A stretch of DNA of 64,000 bases, from NCBI GenBank assembly GCA_021776615.1, contig JAJFFO010000020.1, positions 1 to 64,000 on the forward strand, given 5' to 3'. The first letter of the stretch is position 1. Every line of letters begins with the position of its first letter. Below, piece after piece: positions 45,174-52,987 of the stretch. Position numbers and translations under genes: made by a program. This DNA comes from Robiginitomaculum sp. (GTDB lineage Bacteria > Pseudomonadota > Alphaproteobacteria > Caulobacterales > Maricaulaceae). The notes under the pieces are model-generated. The model did no database searches. It was given only the letters and a program-made list of their open reading frames with translations, and was not told the origin of the DNA.

Positions 45174-46409
45174 ATGGATTTGGGTATTTCAGACAAGGTT
45201 GCGCCATTGGTGGAACAAGTGCGTACCATGGTGCGCAATGAAATTTTGCCGCTTGAAGAAGAGTATTTTACCGAAGTCGGCAAGGCCGCGGGCGGCGAAC
45301 GCTTCGCCTTCACCGCGCGTCAGGAAGAGATTCGCGAAGGCCTGAAGGCCAAGGCGCGCAGAAATGGTCTGTGGAATTTCTGGCTAACCGATTCCGAGCG
45401 TGGCTATGGCCTTAGCACGGTTGAATACGCGCATTTGGCCGAGGAAATGGGTTGGTCGCATTTGGCACCTGAAGTGTTCAATTGCGCGGCGCCGGACACT
45501 GGCAATATGGAAGTGCTGGAACGTTATTGTTCGCAAGCGCAAAAGGACAAATGGCTGACGCCGCTGCTGGAAGGTAAAATCCGCTCGGCCTATGTGATGA
45601 CTGAACCCAATGTGGCTTCGTCTGATGCCACCAATATTTCCATGCCCGCCGTGCTCAAAGACGGTCAATGGGTGATGAATGGCGAAAAATTCTGGTCGTC
45701 TGGGGCGGGTGACCCGCGCTGCTTGATCTATGTGGTCATGGTCAAAACCAATCCCGAAGCTCCGCGCCATGCCCAGCATTCGATGATTTTGGTGCCGGCT
45801 AATACGCCGGGCATTGAAGTGGTGCGGCCATTGACGATTTTTGGCAATGATGACGCCCCCCATGGTCATATGCATTTGCGGTTTAATGATGCCAAAGTGC
45901 CCGAAGAAAATATTATTGGCGGGCCGGGGCGCGGCTTTGAAGTGGCGCAAGGTCGGCTTGGACCGGGCCGCATTCACCATTGTATGCGCGCCATTGGGCA
46001 GTCCGAACGGGCGCTGGACTTATTGTGCAAGCGTTCGGTCAGCCGCGAGGCCTTTGGCCGCCCGCTGGCTAAACTTGGCGCGAATTATGATATCATCGCC
46101 AATTGCCGCATCGAGATTGAGCAGGCGCGCTTGCTGTGCCTGAAAGCGGCGTGGATGATGGATACAAGGGGTGTTAAAGAGGCGCAAACCTTCATTTCCA
46201 TGATTAAAGTCTCCGCGCCCAGCGTGGCCTTGAAAGTGGTCGATGAAGCCATTCAAATGCATGGCGGCACCGGGGTTAGTCAGGATACGCCCTTGGCAGC
46301 CATGTGGTCGGCGTTGCGCACCTTGCGCTTTGCTGATGGCCCGGATGCGGTGCACCGTATGCAGGTGGCGCGGCAGGAATTGCGCCGCTACGTCAATGAA
46401 AAGGTGTAA
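45174..46409 (+). CDS. Acyl-CoA dehydrogenase, ACAD11 catalytic-domain-like
   Basis: 411-residue flavin enzyme. Start taken at the ATG 8 bases after GAGGG; a TTG two codons earlier overlaps the previous stop. GLWNFWL, APDTGNMEVLERY, MTEPNVASSDATNI, FWSSGAGDPRC, HSMILVPANTPGIEVVRPL, QGRLGPGRIHHCMR and LRFADGPDAVHRMQV match the dehydrogenase half of human ACAD11 almost segment by segment, as I recall it. With the kinase at 41690-42748 this gives both ACAD11 modules as separate genes in one operon. Confidence 0.93.
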   Translation: MDLGISDKVAPLVEQVRTMVRNEILPLEEEYFTEVGKAAGGERFAFTARQEEIREGLKAKARRNGLWNFWLTDSERGYGLSTVEYAHLAEEMGWSHLAPEVFNCAAPDTGNMEVLERYCSQAQKDKWLTPLLEGKIRSAYVMTEPNVASSDATNISMPAVLKDGQWVMNGEKFWSSGAGDPRCLIYVVMVKTNPEAPRHAQHSMILVPANTPGIEVVRPLTIFGNDDAPHGHMHLRFNDAKVPEENIIGGPGRGFEVAQGRLGPGRIHHCMRAIGQSERALDLLCKRSVSREAFGRPLAKLGANYDIIANCRIEIEQARLLCLKAAWMMDTRGVKEAQTFISMIKVSAPSVALKVVDEAIQMHGGTGVSQDTPLAAMWSALRTLRFADGPDAVHRMQVARQELRRYVNEKV

Positions 46410-46414
46410 ATACT

Positions 46415-47200
46415 ATGACTGATCTTTTCGATATTTCCGGCAAAACCGCTTTGGTCACCGGCGGGGCATCGGGCATTGGCCTGATGGCCAGTAAGGCGCT
46501 GGCGGCGGCCGGATGTGATGTGCTGATCGCTTCGCGCAAAGGTGCCGTATGCGAAGGCGCGGCAGCGGCAATTAACAAGGAAGTGGGCCGCGAAGCGGTG
46601 CATGGCTTCGCGGTGGATTTGGCCAGTGAAGAAGGCGTGGCGGCGGCGCTGGCGGCGGTGTCGGCGCGTACCGACAGACTGGACATATTGATGAATAATG
46701 CCGGGGCCACATGGGGGGCGCCCATTGGTGAGTTTCCCCGCGCTGGCTGGGACAAGATCATGAACGTCAATGTCACGGGCGTGTTCATGCTAACCCAGGC
46801 GCTTTTGCCATTGCTGGAAGCTGCGGCCAGCGGCGACAACCCTGCGCGCATTGTCAATGTCGGCTCCATTGTTGGCAGCCGCCCGATTGGTAATAATGCC
46901 TATTCCTATGCCGCATCGAAAGCGGCGGTGCACCATTTGACCAAAGTTTTGGCTAATGAATTGGCGGCCCGCCATATTACCGTCAACGCCATTGCGCCGG
47001 GGCCATTTCCGTCGCGTATGATGGCTTTTGTAACTGAAAATGAAGAGTTGGCCGCCTTGGCGCGCGCCGATGTGCCGCTTGGCCGTTTGGGCGAGCCGTC
47101 GGATATTGCCGGTGCCTTGCAGTTTTTATGTTCCAAAGCCGGGGCGTTTGTCAGCGGGGCTATTTTGCCGCTTGATGGCGGCCTGTCGGCCAAGCCATGA
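46415..47200 (+). CDS. Short-chain dehydrogenase/reductase (RhlG/FabG-like)
   Basis: 261-residue SDR. The cofactor motif is GGASGIGL, then NNAGATWGAP, VGSIVGSRP with catalytic Ser and YSYAASKAAVHHL with Tyr and Lys. The C-terminus AIAPGPFPSRMM and SGAILPLDGGL resemble RhlG-type 3-ketoacyl reductases. It probably interconverts a hydroxyacyl- and ketoacyl-CoA within the operon. Starts five bases after the preceding stop codon. Confidence 0.92.
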   Translation: MTDLFDISGKTALVTGGASGIGLMASKALAAAGCDVLIASRKGAVCEGAAAAINKEVGREAVHGFAVDLASEEGVAAALAAVSARTDRLDILMNNAGATWGAPIGEFPRAGWDKIMNVNVTGVFMLTQALLPLLEAAASGDNPARIVNVGSIVGSRPIGNNAYSYAASKAAVHHLTKVLANELAARHITVNAIAPGPFPSRMMAFVTENEELAALARADVPLGRLGEPSDIAGALQFLCSKAGAFVSGAILPLDGGLSAKP

Positions 47201-47210
47201 GGGATAAATA

Positions 47211-47678
47211 ATGGTGAATAGCGTAACAAAAGAAGAATTACTGGCGGCCACAGGCCGGGATTTGGGCGCGTCGGATTGGGTGTTGATTGACCAGCAACGT
47301 ATTAATGATTTTGCCGATGCGACCTTGGATCATCAATTCATCCATGTGGACGAAGAAGCGGCAGCCAAAACCCCGTTCGGGTCGACCATTGCCCACGGAT
47401 TTTTGTCCCTGTCGCTTTTGCCGCATTTGATTGCCGATTTGATTTTGCGACCCGAAAACGTGGTTATGGGGATTAATTATGGTTTTAATTCCTTGCGGTT
47501 TTTAAACCCGGTAAAGGTGAATTCCAAAGTCAGGCTGCACGCAAAAGTAAAAGATGTGGTCGAAAAGTCACCGGGGCAAATTCTGCTAACCACCGAAATC
47601 AGTGTTGAAATTGAAGGCGAGGCGCGTCCGGCGCTGGTCGCCGAATGGCTGACCATGAGCATTTTAGGAAAAGGATAA
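47211..47678 (+). CDS. MaoC-like (R)-enoyl-CoA hydratase
   Basis: 155-residue hotdog-fold hydratase. The hydratase-2 motif is visible: FADATLDHQFIHVDEEAA with the catalytic Asp and His (DxxxxH), followed by TPFGSTIAHGFLSLSL. It adds water to trans-enoyl-CoA giving the (R)-3-hydroxy product, the direction used by the HSD17B4-like gene that follows 3 bases later. Fits a PhaJ/peroxisomal MFE-2 hydratase part. Confidence 0.93.
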   Translation: MVNSVTKEELLAATGRDLGASDWVLIDQQRINDFADATLDHQFIHVDEEAAAKTPFGSTIAHGFLSLSLLPHLIADLILRPENVVMGINYGFNSLRFLNPVKVNSKVRLHAKVKDVVEKSPGQILLTTEISVEIEGEARPALVAEWLTMSILGKG

Positions 47679-47681
47679 ATT

Positions 47682-48605
47682 ATGAGCATTAGATTTGATG
47701 ACCGCGTAGCCATCGTAACCGGCGCGGGCAATGGCCTTGGCCGCACCCACGCGCTGGGTTTGGCGGCACGCGGGGCCAAAGTGGTGGTGAATGATTTGGG
47801 CGGCGCGCGCGACGGTACTGGCGGTTCGTTATCGGCGGCGCAAACCGTGGTCGAAGAGATCAAAGCAGCAGGCGGCGAGGCCATCGCCAATGGCGCCAAT
47901 GTCACCGATTATGCGCAAGTTGAAGCCATGGTCGCACAGGCCATGGAAACATGGGGCCGGGTCGATATATTGGTCAATAATGCCGGTATTTTGCGCGACA
48001 AGACCTTTGCCAAAATGGACCTTGCCGACTTTCAAACGGTGATTGATGTGCATTTAATGGGCTCGACCAATTGCACCAAAGCGGTGTGGGAAATTATGCG
48101 CGGCCAAGGCTATGGCCGCATTGCCATGACCACCTCATCCTCCGGTCTTTATGGTAATTTTGGTCAATCGAATTATGGCGCGGCCAAGCTTGGCCTTGTC
48201 GGGCTGATGAACACCTTGCATTTGGAAGGCGCGAAATATGACATTCGCGTCAATGCACTGTCGCCGGTGGCCGGTACGCGCATGACCGATGATTTAATGT
48301 CCAAGGAAGTCGTGGATGTGCTGACACCGGAATCTGTGTCGGCAGGGCTACTATATCTGGTCAGCGAAGATGCACCGCGACGTACAATATTGGCGGCGGG
48401 CGCAGGCGGTTATGCGCGGGCGATTATTACCGAAACACCGGGGGTCTACCTCAAACCCGAAGACCAAACGCCGGAAAATGTGGCGGCCAATTGGGCGGCG
48501 ATAATTGCTGCGGACGGTGCCGAGGAATACACTATGGGCGGCCAGCAATCGATGAAATTTGTTGGCGAAGCGGCCAAGGCATTGGGATTGGATATTGCAC
48601 GATGA
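47682..48605 (+). CDS. (R)-3-hydroxyacyl-CoA dehydrogenase, HSD17B4-like SDR
   Basis: 307-residue SDR like the N-terminal domain of MFE-2/HSD17B4. TGAGNGLGRTHALGLAARGAKVVVNDLGG is the family signature, followed by NNAGILRDKTFAKM, TTSSSGLYGNFGQSNYGAAK and, at the C-terminus, the characteristic extra domain (YLKPEDQTPENVAANWAAI). Oxidises (R)-3-hydroxyacyl-CoA. Together with the MaoC hydratase it splits into two genes what the eukaryotic enzyme fuses. Overlaps the next gene by 4 bases. Confidence 0.93.
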   Translation: MSIRFDDRVAIVTGAGNGLGRTHALGLAARGAKVVVNDLGGARDGTGGSLSAAQTVVEEIKAAGGEAIANGANVTDYAQVEAMVAQAMETWGRVDILVNNAGILRDKTFAKMDLADFQTVIDVHLMGSTNCTKAVWEIMRGQGYGRIAMTTSSSGLYGNFGQSNYGAAKLGLVGLMNTLHLEGAKYDIRVNALSPVAGTRMTDDLMSKEVVDVLTPESVSAGLLYLVSEDAPRRTILAAGAGGYARAIITETPGVYLKPEDQTPENVAANWAAIIAADGAEEYTMGGQQSMKFVGEAAKALGLDIAR

Positions 48606-49579
48606 AAGCGGTGGTTTGCACGCAATACGGCAAGGTTGAAGATCTGAAATATCAGGACATGCCAGACCCGATTGCCGGGCCGGGGCAAGTGGTGGTCGAG
48701 GTAAAGGCGGCGGGGCTTAATTTCCCGGACCTGCTGTTGGTGCAAGGGCTTTACCAGATGAAACCGCCAACGCCATTTGTGCCGGGCGCGGAATGCGCTG
48801 GTATCATTAGTGCGGTGGGTGAGGGCGTAAACCGTTATAAAACCGGCGATAAGGTTATGGCCTATATGATGAATGGGGCATTTGCGCAAAAAATTGCGGT
48901 GGCGCAAGAGGCCCTGGTGCCACTGCCCACCGGCATGGGTTTCGACATTGGTGCAGGCATTACCACCACCTATGCGACGTCTTATTATGCGCTAAAACAG
49001 CGCGCCAAATTGCAACCGGGCGAGACTCTGGTGGTGCTTGGCGCGGCGGGCGGTGTTGGCTTGGCGGCGGTGGAATTGGGCGTGGCCATGGGCGCAAAAG
49101 TCATTGCCGTGGCCAGTACGCAAGAAAAGCTGGATTTGGCGGCGGCACACGGCGCGCAAATGGGCATTAATTACGAAAAAGAAGACCTGAAAGCGGCGAT
49201 AAAAGCGGCCACCGATGGCAAGGGCGCTGACGTGATTTATGACCCCGTGGGCGGCAAATACGCAGAACCGGCTTTGCGCGGTATTGGCTGGAATGGTCGT
49301 TATCTGGTGATCGGTTTTGCCGCTGGCGAAATCCCCAAAATCCCGCTTAATTTGACGCTGTTAAAATCAGCATCTCTGGTCGGCGTGTTTTGGGGTGCGT
49401 GGGCCATGCGCAATCCGGCGGGCCATGTGCAAAACATGAAAGAGATATTCGACATGTTTGCACAAGGCAAAATCAAGGCCACGGTGACTGCGCATTACCC
49501 CATGGAAGATTTTATGCAGGGGTTTGACGATCTTGCGCAACGCAAAGCCAAAGGTAAAATTGTCCTGATTTCGCCCTGA
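48602..49579 (+). CDS. NADPH:quinone oxidoreductase-like (MDR family)
   Basis: 325-residue medium-chain dehydrogenase without zinc ligands. The start is taken at MKAVVCTQYGKVEDLKYQDM, overlapping the SDR stop by 4 bases. GLNFPDLLLVQGLYQ and PFVPGAECAG are typical of quinone oxidoreductases, the nucleotide motif is VLGAAGGVGLAAVELG, and the tail ends in AQRKAKGKIVLIS. It may reduce an enoyl or quinone electron acceptor in this pathway. Last gene of the operon. Confidence 0.9.
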   Translation: MKAVVCTQYGKVEDLKYQDMPDPIAGPGQVVVEVKAAGLNFPDLLLVQGLYQMKPPTPFVPGAECAGIISAVGEGVNRYKTGDKVMAYMMNGAFAQKIAVAQEALVPLPTGMGFDIGAGITTTYATSYYALKQRAKLQPGETLVVLGAAGGVGLAAVELGVAMGAKVIAVASTQEKLDLAAAHGAQMGINYEKEDLKAAIKAATDGKGADVIYDPVGGKYAEPALRGIGWNGRYLVIGFAAGEIPKIPLNLTLLKSASLVGVFWGAWAMRNPAGHVQNMKEIFDMFAQGKIKATVTAHYPMEDFMQGFDDLAQRKAKGKIVLISP

Positions 49580-49631
49580 AACACCCCCATTTCCCCCCGA
49601 TAGAGTATGGTTTTGAATATAGGGTCGGACG

Positions 49632-50618
49632 ATGCATAACAAAATGAATTTGCCGGATTTTCGCGATGTGGATGGCGCGTATGAACGCCTGAAAGACCGG
49701 GTGGTGCGCACGCCGCTTTTGCGGGCCGACGCGCTGGATGCCGCCGTCGGTCGCCCGGTATTTGTCAAAGCCGAATGTTTGCAAAAAACCGGCTCGTTTA
49801 AATATCGCGGTGCCAGCAATCGGGTTTTGCAATTGACCGACGCGCAACGCAAAACCGGCGTGGTGGCGTTTTCGTCGGGCAATCACGCGCAAGGCATGGC
49901 CGCAGCGGCGGCGGAAGCGAAGGTGCCAGTGGTGATTATTATGCCCAAGGACGCACCGGCGGTGAAGATTGAAGGCGTTCGCGATTGCGGCGCGCAAATT
50001 GTGCTTTATGACCGCTATCATGAGAGCCGCGAGGAGATTGGCGCGCGCATGGCGGCAGAACGCAATGCCGTATTGGTGTCGTCCTATGATGACCCGATGA
50101 TTATTGCCGGGCAGGGCAGTGCGGGCATAGAAGCGGCGCAGCAATTGCAAGAATTTGGCGTGGTCGCGGAAGCCTTGATCACCAATGCCGGCGGCGGCGG
50201 TCTGACCGCCGGTTTGGCGCTGGCATGGGAAGAGTTATGCCCAATTGCCAAAATCTACACCGCCGAGCCTGATGATTTTGATGACCATAAGCGCTCTTTC
50301 GCGGCGGGCGAGCGGCAAAGTAATGCCAGCCTCGCTGGTTCTGCCTGCGATGCGTTGCTGACCCCGGAACCGGGGCATTTGACCTTCACCATTAACAAGA
50401 CCAGAGTGTGCGCCGGGCTGTCGGCCAGTGATGAGGAAGCTTTCGCGGCCATGCGTTTCGCTTTTCGCCATCTTAAAATTGTACTTGAACCGGGTGGGGC
50501 CATTGCCCTTGCCTGCGCGCTGCAAAAGCGGGTGCCGGGCAATGGTCCGTTATGCGTGTTTGCCACCGGCGGCAATGTCGAACCGGCGCTGTTTGCCAAG
50601 GTTTTGGGCGCGGCTTAA
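49632..50618 (+). CDS. PLP-dependent threonine/serine dehydratase-like enzyme
   Basis: 328-residue fold-type II PLP enzyme. The PLP lysine is Lys57 in KTGSFKYRGASNRV, the SSGNHAQGMAAAA motif binds substrate and the phosphate loop is NAGGGGLTAG. There is no C-terminal ACT domain, so it is unlikely to be feedback inhibited and is closer to catabolic threonine dehydratase, serine racemase or 3-hydroxyaspartate ammonia-lyase. Starts 52 bases after the oxidoreductase and may belong to the same transcript. Confidence 0.9.
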   Translation: MHNKMNLPDFRDVDGAYERLKDRVVRTPLLRADALDAAVGRPVFVKAECLQKTGSFKYRGASNRVLQLTDAQRKTGVVAFSSGNHAQGMAAAAAEAKVPVVIIMPKDAPAVKIEGVRDCGAQIVLYDRYHESREEIGARMAAERNAVLVSSYDDPMIIAGQGSAGIEAAQQLQEFGVVAEALITNAGGGGLTAGLALAWEELCPIAKIYTAEPDDFDDHKRSFAAGERQSNASLAGSACDALLTPEPGHLTFTINKTRVCAGLSASDEEAFAAMRFAFRHLKIVLEPGGAIALACALQKRVPGNGPLCVFATGGNVEPALFAKVLGAA

Positions 50619-50643
50619 AAACAAGAGATAGAGGTTTGAAGCG

Positions 50644-51927
50644 ATGTCATCAGTCGAAGTGAAAAAACGCCCGGTATATAGAATGAAACGGCTATGGCTG
50701 GCGCTATTTGCCTTGGTTGTATACGGGCTGTTGGCGTCGTGCGCGACCACGCGGGTATTGATGAAAACCGCGCCTTCCAAACCCAAGGGCGAAGTGGCCA
50801 GCCCGGCGCTTAACCTCTCCTCTCTGGATGTTTGGCAGACCAAGGATGCGCCGCATTTTCGAGCGCAATTGGAAACCCACATTTATGGTGCCTTTCCGCA
50901 AGACCTTATTCTGACCCGCAAAGATCAAAAATTGCTGGCTGGCACGCATTTTGATGATAGCGCGCGCATCACGCTGGAAACCATGGAGCTTCAAAACCCG
51001 GCTAATGGTCAAGCGCGCGAATTTGGTCTGGTTATTGTTCGTCCCGCCGGTGCCCCGTCTGACGGGCCAGTAATCATGATGGAGAATTTTTGCCCCAACC
51101 CAGCGGTTATCCCGCACCCGGATGTGCCTATGCCAAAGGGGAAGTTTTTCTCCTGTGAAGGTGATGGACTGATGGACAAGGTGTTTGGTTATTTCTTTGG
51201 TCGCTATATCACCACGCCGCCGATTGCCGATATTATGCACGCTGGCTATGCCTTGGCGGTGGTGTTCCCGTCCGAATTTATTCCCGACCATAGCGAGCGC
51301 GGCGTGCAGGTTTTGGACACTGTTTTTGCCGATCAGGATGCGGCCAAACGTACCCATGCGGTTATGGCGTGGGCGGCACAATTTTCTAAACTTTCGCAAT
51401 ATTTAAAGGCGGATAAGGGTTTTTCCAAAACCATTGCCTACGGCCATTCGCGGTTTGGTAAATCGGCCTTGGTGGCGGCTGCCTATGATGCGACGATTGA
51501 CGGCGTGATCGCGCATCAATCGGGTACGGGCGGTGCATCCCTGTTCAAGGATCGCGACGGCGAAGGCATTGACACAATTACAGAAGGCTACCCCCATTGG
51601 TTTGTTCCCAAACTTGCCGACTATGGGCCAGACAAAGAAACTTTACCGCTGGACCAGCACTTTTTATTGGCGCTGGCCGCCCCCCGACCAGTATTGCTTG
51701 GCAATGCCCGGCGCGATGTATGGTCGGACCCCAATGGCGCATTCCGCGCGGCGCAAGCGGCATCGGCGGCCTATGAGCTTTACGGGTCTGATGGTTTGCG
51801 CCAAACGTCCTTAACAGCGTTCGACCCCAGTGCCGATATCGCCTTTTGGATGCGCCCGGGCACCCATGGCGTGGTCAAGGAAGACTGGCCGGCTTTTCTC
51901 GAATTTCTGGACGCGCATTTTAAGTGA
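50644..51927 (+). CDS. CE15-like glucuronoyl esterase lipoprotein
   Basis: 427-residue secreted or membrane-anchored hydrolase. The N-terminal helix RLWLALFALVVYGLLASC ends in a Cys (lipobox-like), suggesting a lipoprotein. The CE15 signature GHSRFGKSAL with nucleophile Ser269 is clear, followed by HQSGTGGASLFKDRDGE, YPHWFVPKL, DQHFLLALAAPRPVLLGNARRD and the catalytic-His region RPGTHGVVKEDW. Family members cleave glucuronoyl esters between lignin and hemicellulose, but bacterial members have broad substrates. Start is ATG with GAGG upstream. Confidence 0.88.
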   Translation: MSSVEVKKRPVYRMKRLWLALFALVVYGLLASCATTRVLMKTAPSKPKGEVASPALNLSSLDVWQTKDAPHFRAQLETHIYGAFPQDLILTRKDQKLLAGTHFDDSARITLETMELQNPANGQAREFGLVIVRPAGAPSDGPVIMMENFCPNPAVIPHPDVPMPKGKFFSCEGDGLMDKVFGYFFGRYITTPPIADIMHAGYALAVVFPSEFIPDHSERGVQVLDTVFADQDAAKRTHAVMAWAAQFSKLSQYLKADKGFSKTIAYGHSRFGKSALVAAAYDATIDGVIAHQSGTGGASLFKDRDGEGIDTITEGYPHWFVPKLADYGPDKETLPLDQHFLLALAAPRPVLLGNARRDVWSDPNGAFRAAQAASAAYELYGSDGLRQTSLTAFDPSADIAFWMRPGTHGVVKEDWPAFLEFLDAHFK

Positions 51928-51932
51928 CGCCA

Positions 51933-52004
51933 ATGGGCTGGTACATCATGATCGGGATAACACTGGTGGTGATCTATGTGATGAACCGGGACGGGCGGCG
52001 TTGA
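51933..52004 (+). CDS. Possible 23-residue membrane peptide
   Basis: Short frame reading MGWYIMIGITLVVIYVMNR then DGRR, starting 5 bases after the stop codon of the esterase. One hydrophobic helix and a positive end make it look like a small single-pass peptide, but a convincing ribosome site is not seen. Low support; length is too short to judge by composition. Confidence 0.25.
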   Translation: MGWYIMIGITLVVIYVMNRDGRR

Positions 52005-52061
52005 GCCGACCGCAAGGTCCTTATTACGTGATCAAGGAAGAAGCGAGCACAAAAGCGCCGG

Positions 52062-52703
52062 TTATTCCGCAGCAGGTCCGTCAACTTCCGTTTCAATCAT
52101 GATTTTAATTTCGTCGGAAACCGCCGGAACACCAAAGCCCATACCCCAGTCGGAACGCTTAATCACACCATGGGCAGAAAATCCGGCATGGTGGTTGTCG
52201 CGCACAACGCCGCGTTTATTCAATTTTACCTCAAGAGAAACCGGATGGGTTTGGCCTTTTAATGTCAAATCGCCATGCATCACGCCCGAAACGCCATCTT
52301 CCGTCTCAAACGAGGTGGAGACGAATTTGGCGGTTGGGAAAATGGCGATATCAAACAGGTCTTTGGAGGCGGCGTGGTTTTCAAAACGGTCACTCTCCGG
52401 CGCGCCCAGCCAATAGGCCTTGTCGGCCAGCCTAATCGTCACTTCTATGCTTGATGCACTGGGATCATCAAAATCCAGCATCAATGTGCCGTCATAATCG
52501 GTAAATTCAATGGCTTGGCGGGAAAAACCCCAATGCATCCAGCTACCGCTAATGGTGGTGTGGGTTTTATCAAATGTGTAGGGCGCGGCTTGGGCCATTG
52601 CCGTGTTTGATGCGGCGATAAAGCCAGCGCAAACGCAGGCGCCGGTTAAAATCGCCCGAAACGAAGATTTTACCAGCGATGGTTTTACCATTATGTCATT
52701 CAT
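52062..52703 (-). CDS. YceI-family periplasmic protein
   Basis: 213-residue lipocalin-like YceI protein that binds an isoprenoid-like lipid in the periplasm. The start is the ATG preceded by AGAGGA (7 bases); another ATG two codons upstream is too close to it. Signal peptide MNDIMVKPSLVKSSFRAIL... ends near AMAQA. PYTFDKTHTTISGSWMHWG, GVMHGDLTLKGQTHPVSLEVKLN and SDWGMGFGVPAVSDEIKI mark the family. Convergent with the esterase gene. No operon partner such as cytochrome b561 is seen. Confidence 0.93.
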   Translation of the reverse strand: MNDIMVKPSLVKSSFRAILTGACVCAGFIAASNTAMAQAAPYTFDKTHTTISGSWMHWGFSRQAIEFTDYDGTLMLDFDDPSASSIEVTIRLADKAYWLGAPESDRFENHAASKDLFDIAIFPTAKFVSTSFETEDGVSGVMHGDLTLKGQTHPVSLEVKLNKRGVVRDNHHAGFSAHGVIKRSDWGMGFGVPAVSDEIKIMIETEVDGPAAE

Positions 52704-52987
52704 GTGCATTTCCTCTGGGTGATATTTATGAAAGTTAGTAGCACGACCGGGCCGCGCCCCAAAGTAAATTAAAATTGAACGGCGGCGGCGTGGGGCAAGT
52801 CTTGTTTGGTCGGGATAAAGCATCCCGTATCTGCGAAATTCACCGGCGGGGTGAGATGAGGTGAGGGGCATTTGACCCTGTGGCCATGCCCCTCAAACGC
52901 CCGTCAAGCGCCCCAAATGAGAGGTATATGCGGCAAATTTTGCGCCATAAATGCCCCTCAAATCGAGCTTGTTGACCATAAATGACC
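52704..52987. other. Intergenic region with inverted-repeat element
   Basis: About 285 bases without a convincing gene. GAGGGGCAT (52863-52871) and ATGCCCCTC (52886-52894) form a 9-bp hairpin; a second copy of ATGCCCCTCAAA occurs near 52952. It resembles the other palindromic elements of this window. The promoter of the YceI gene lies near 52710-52800. Confidence 0.4.
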
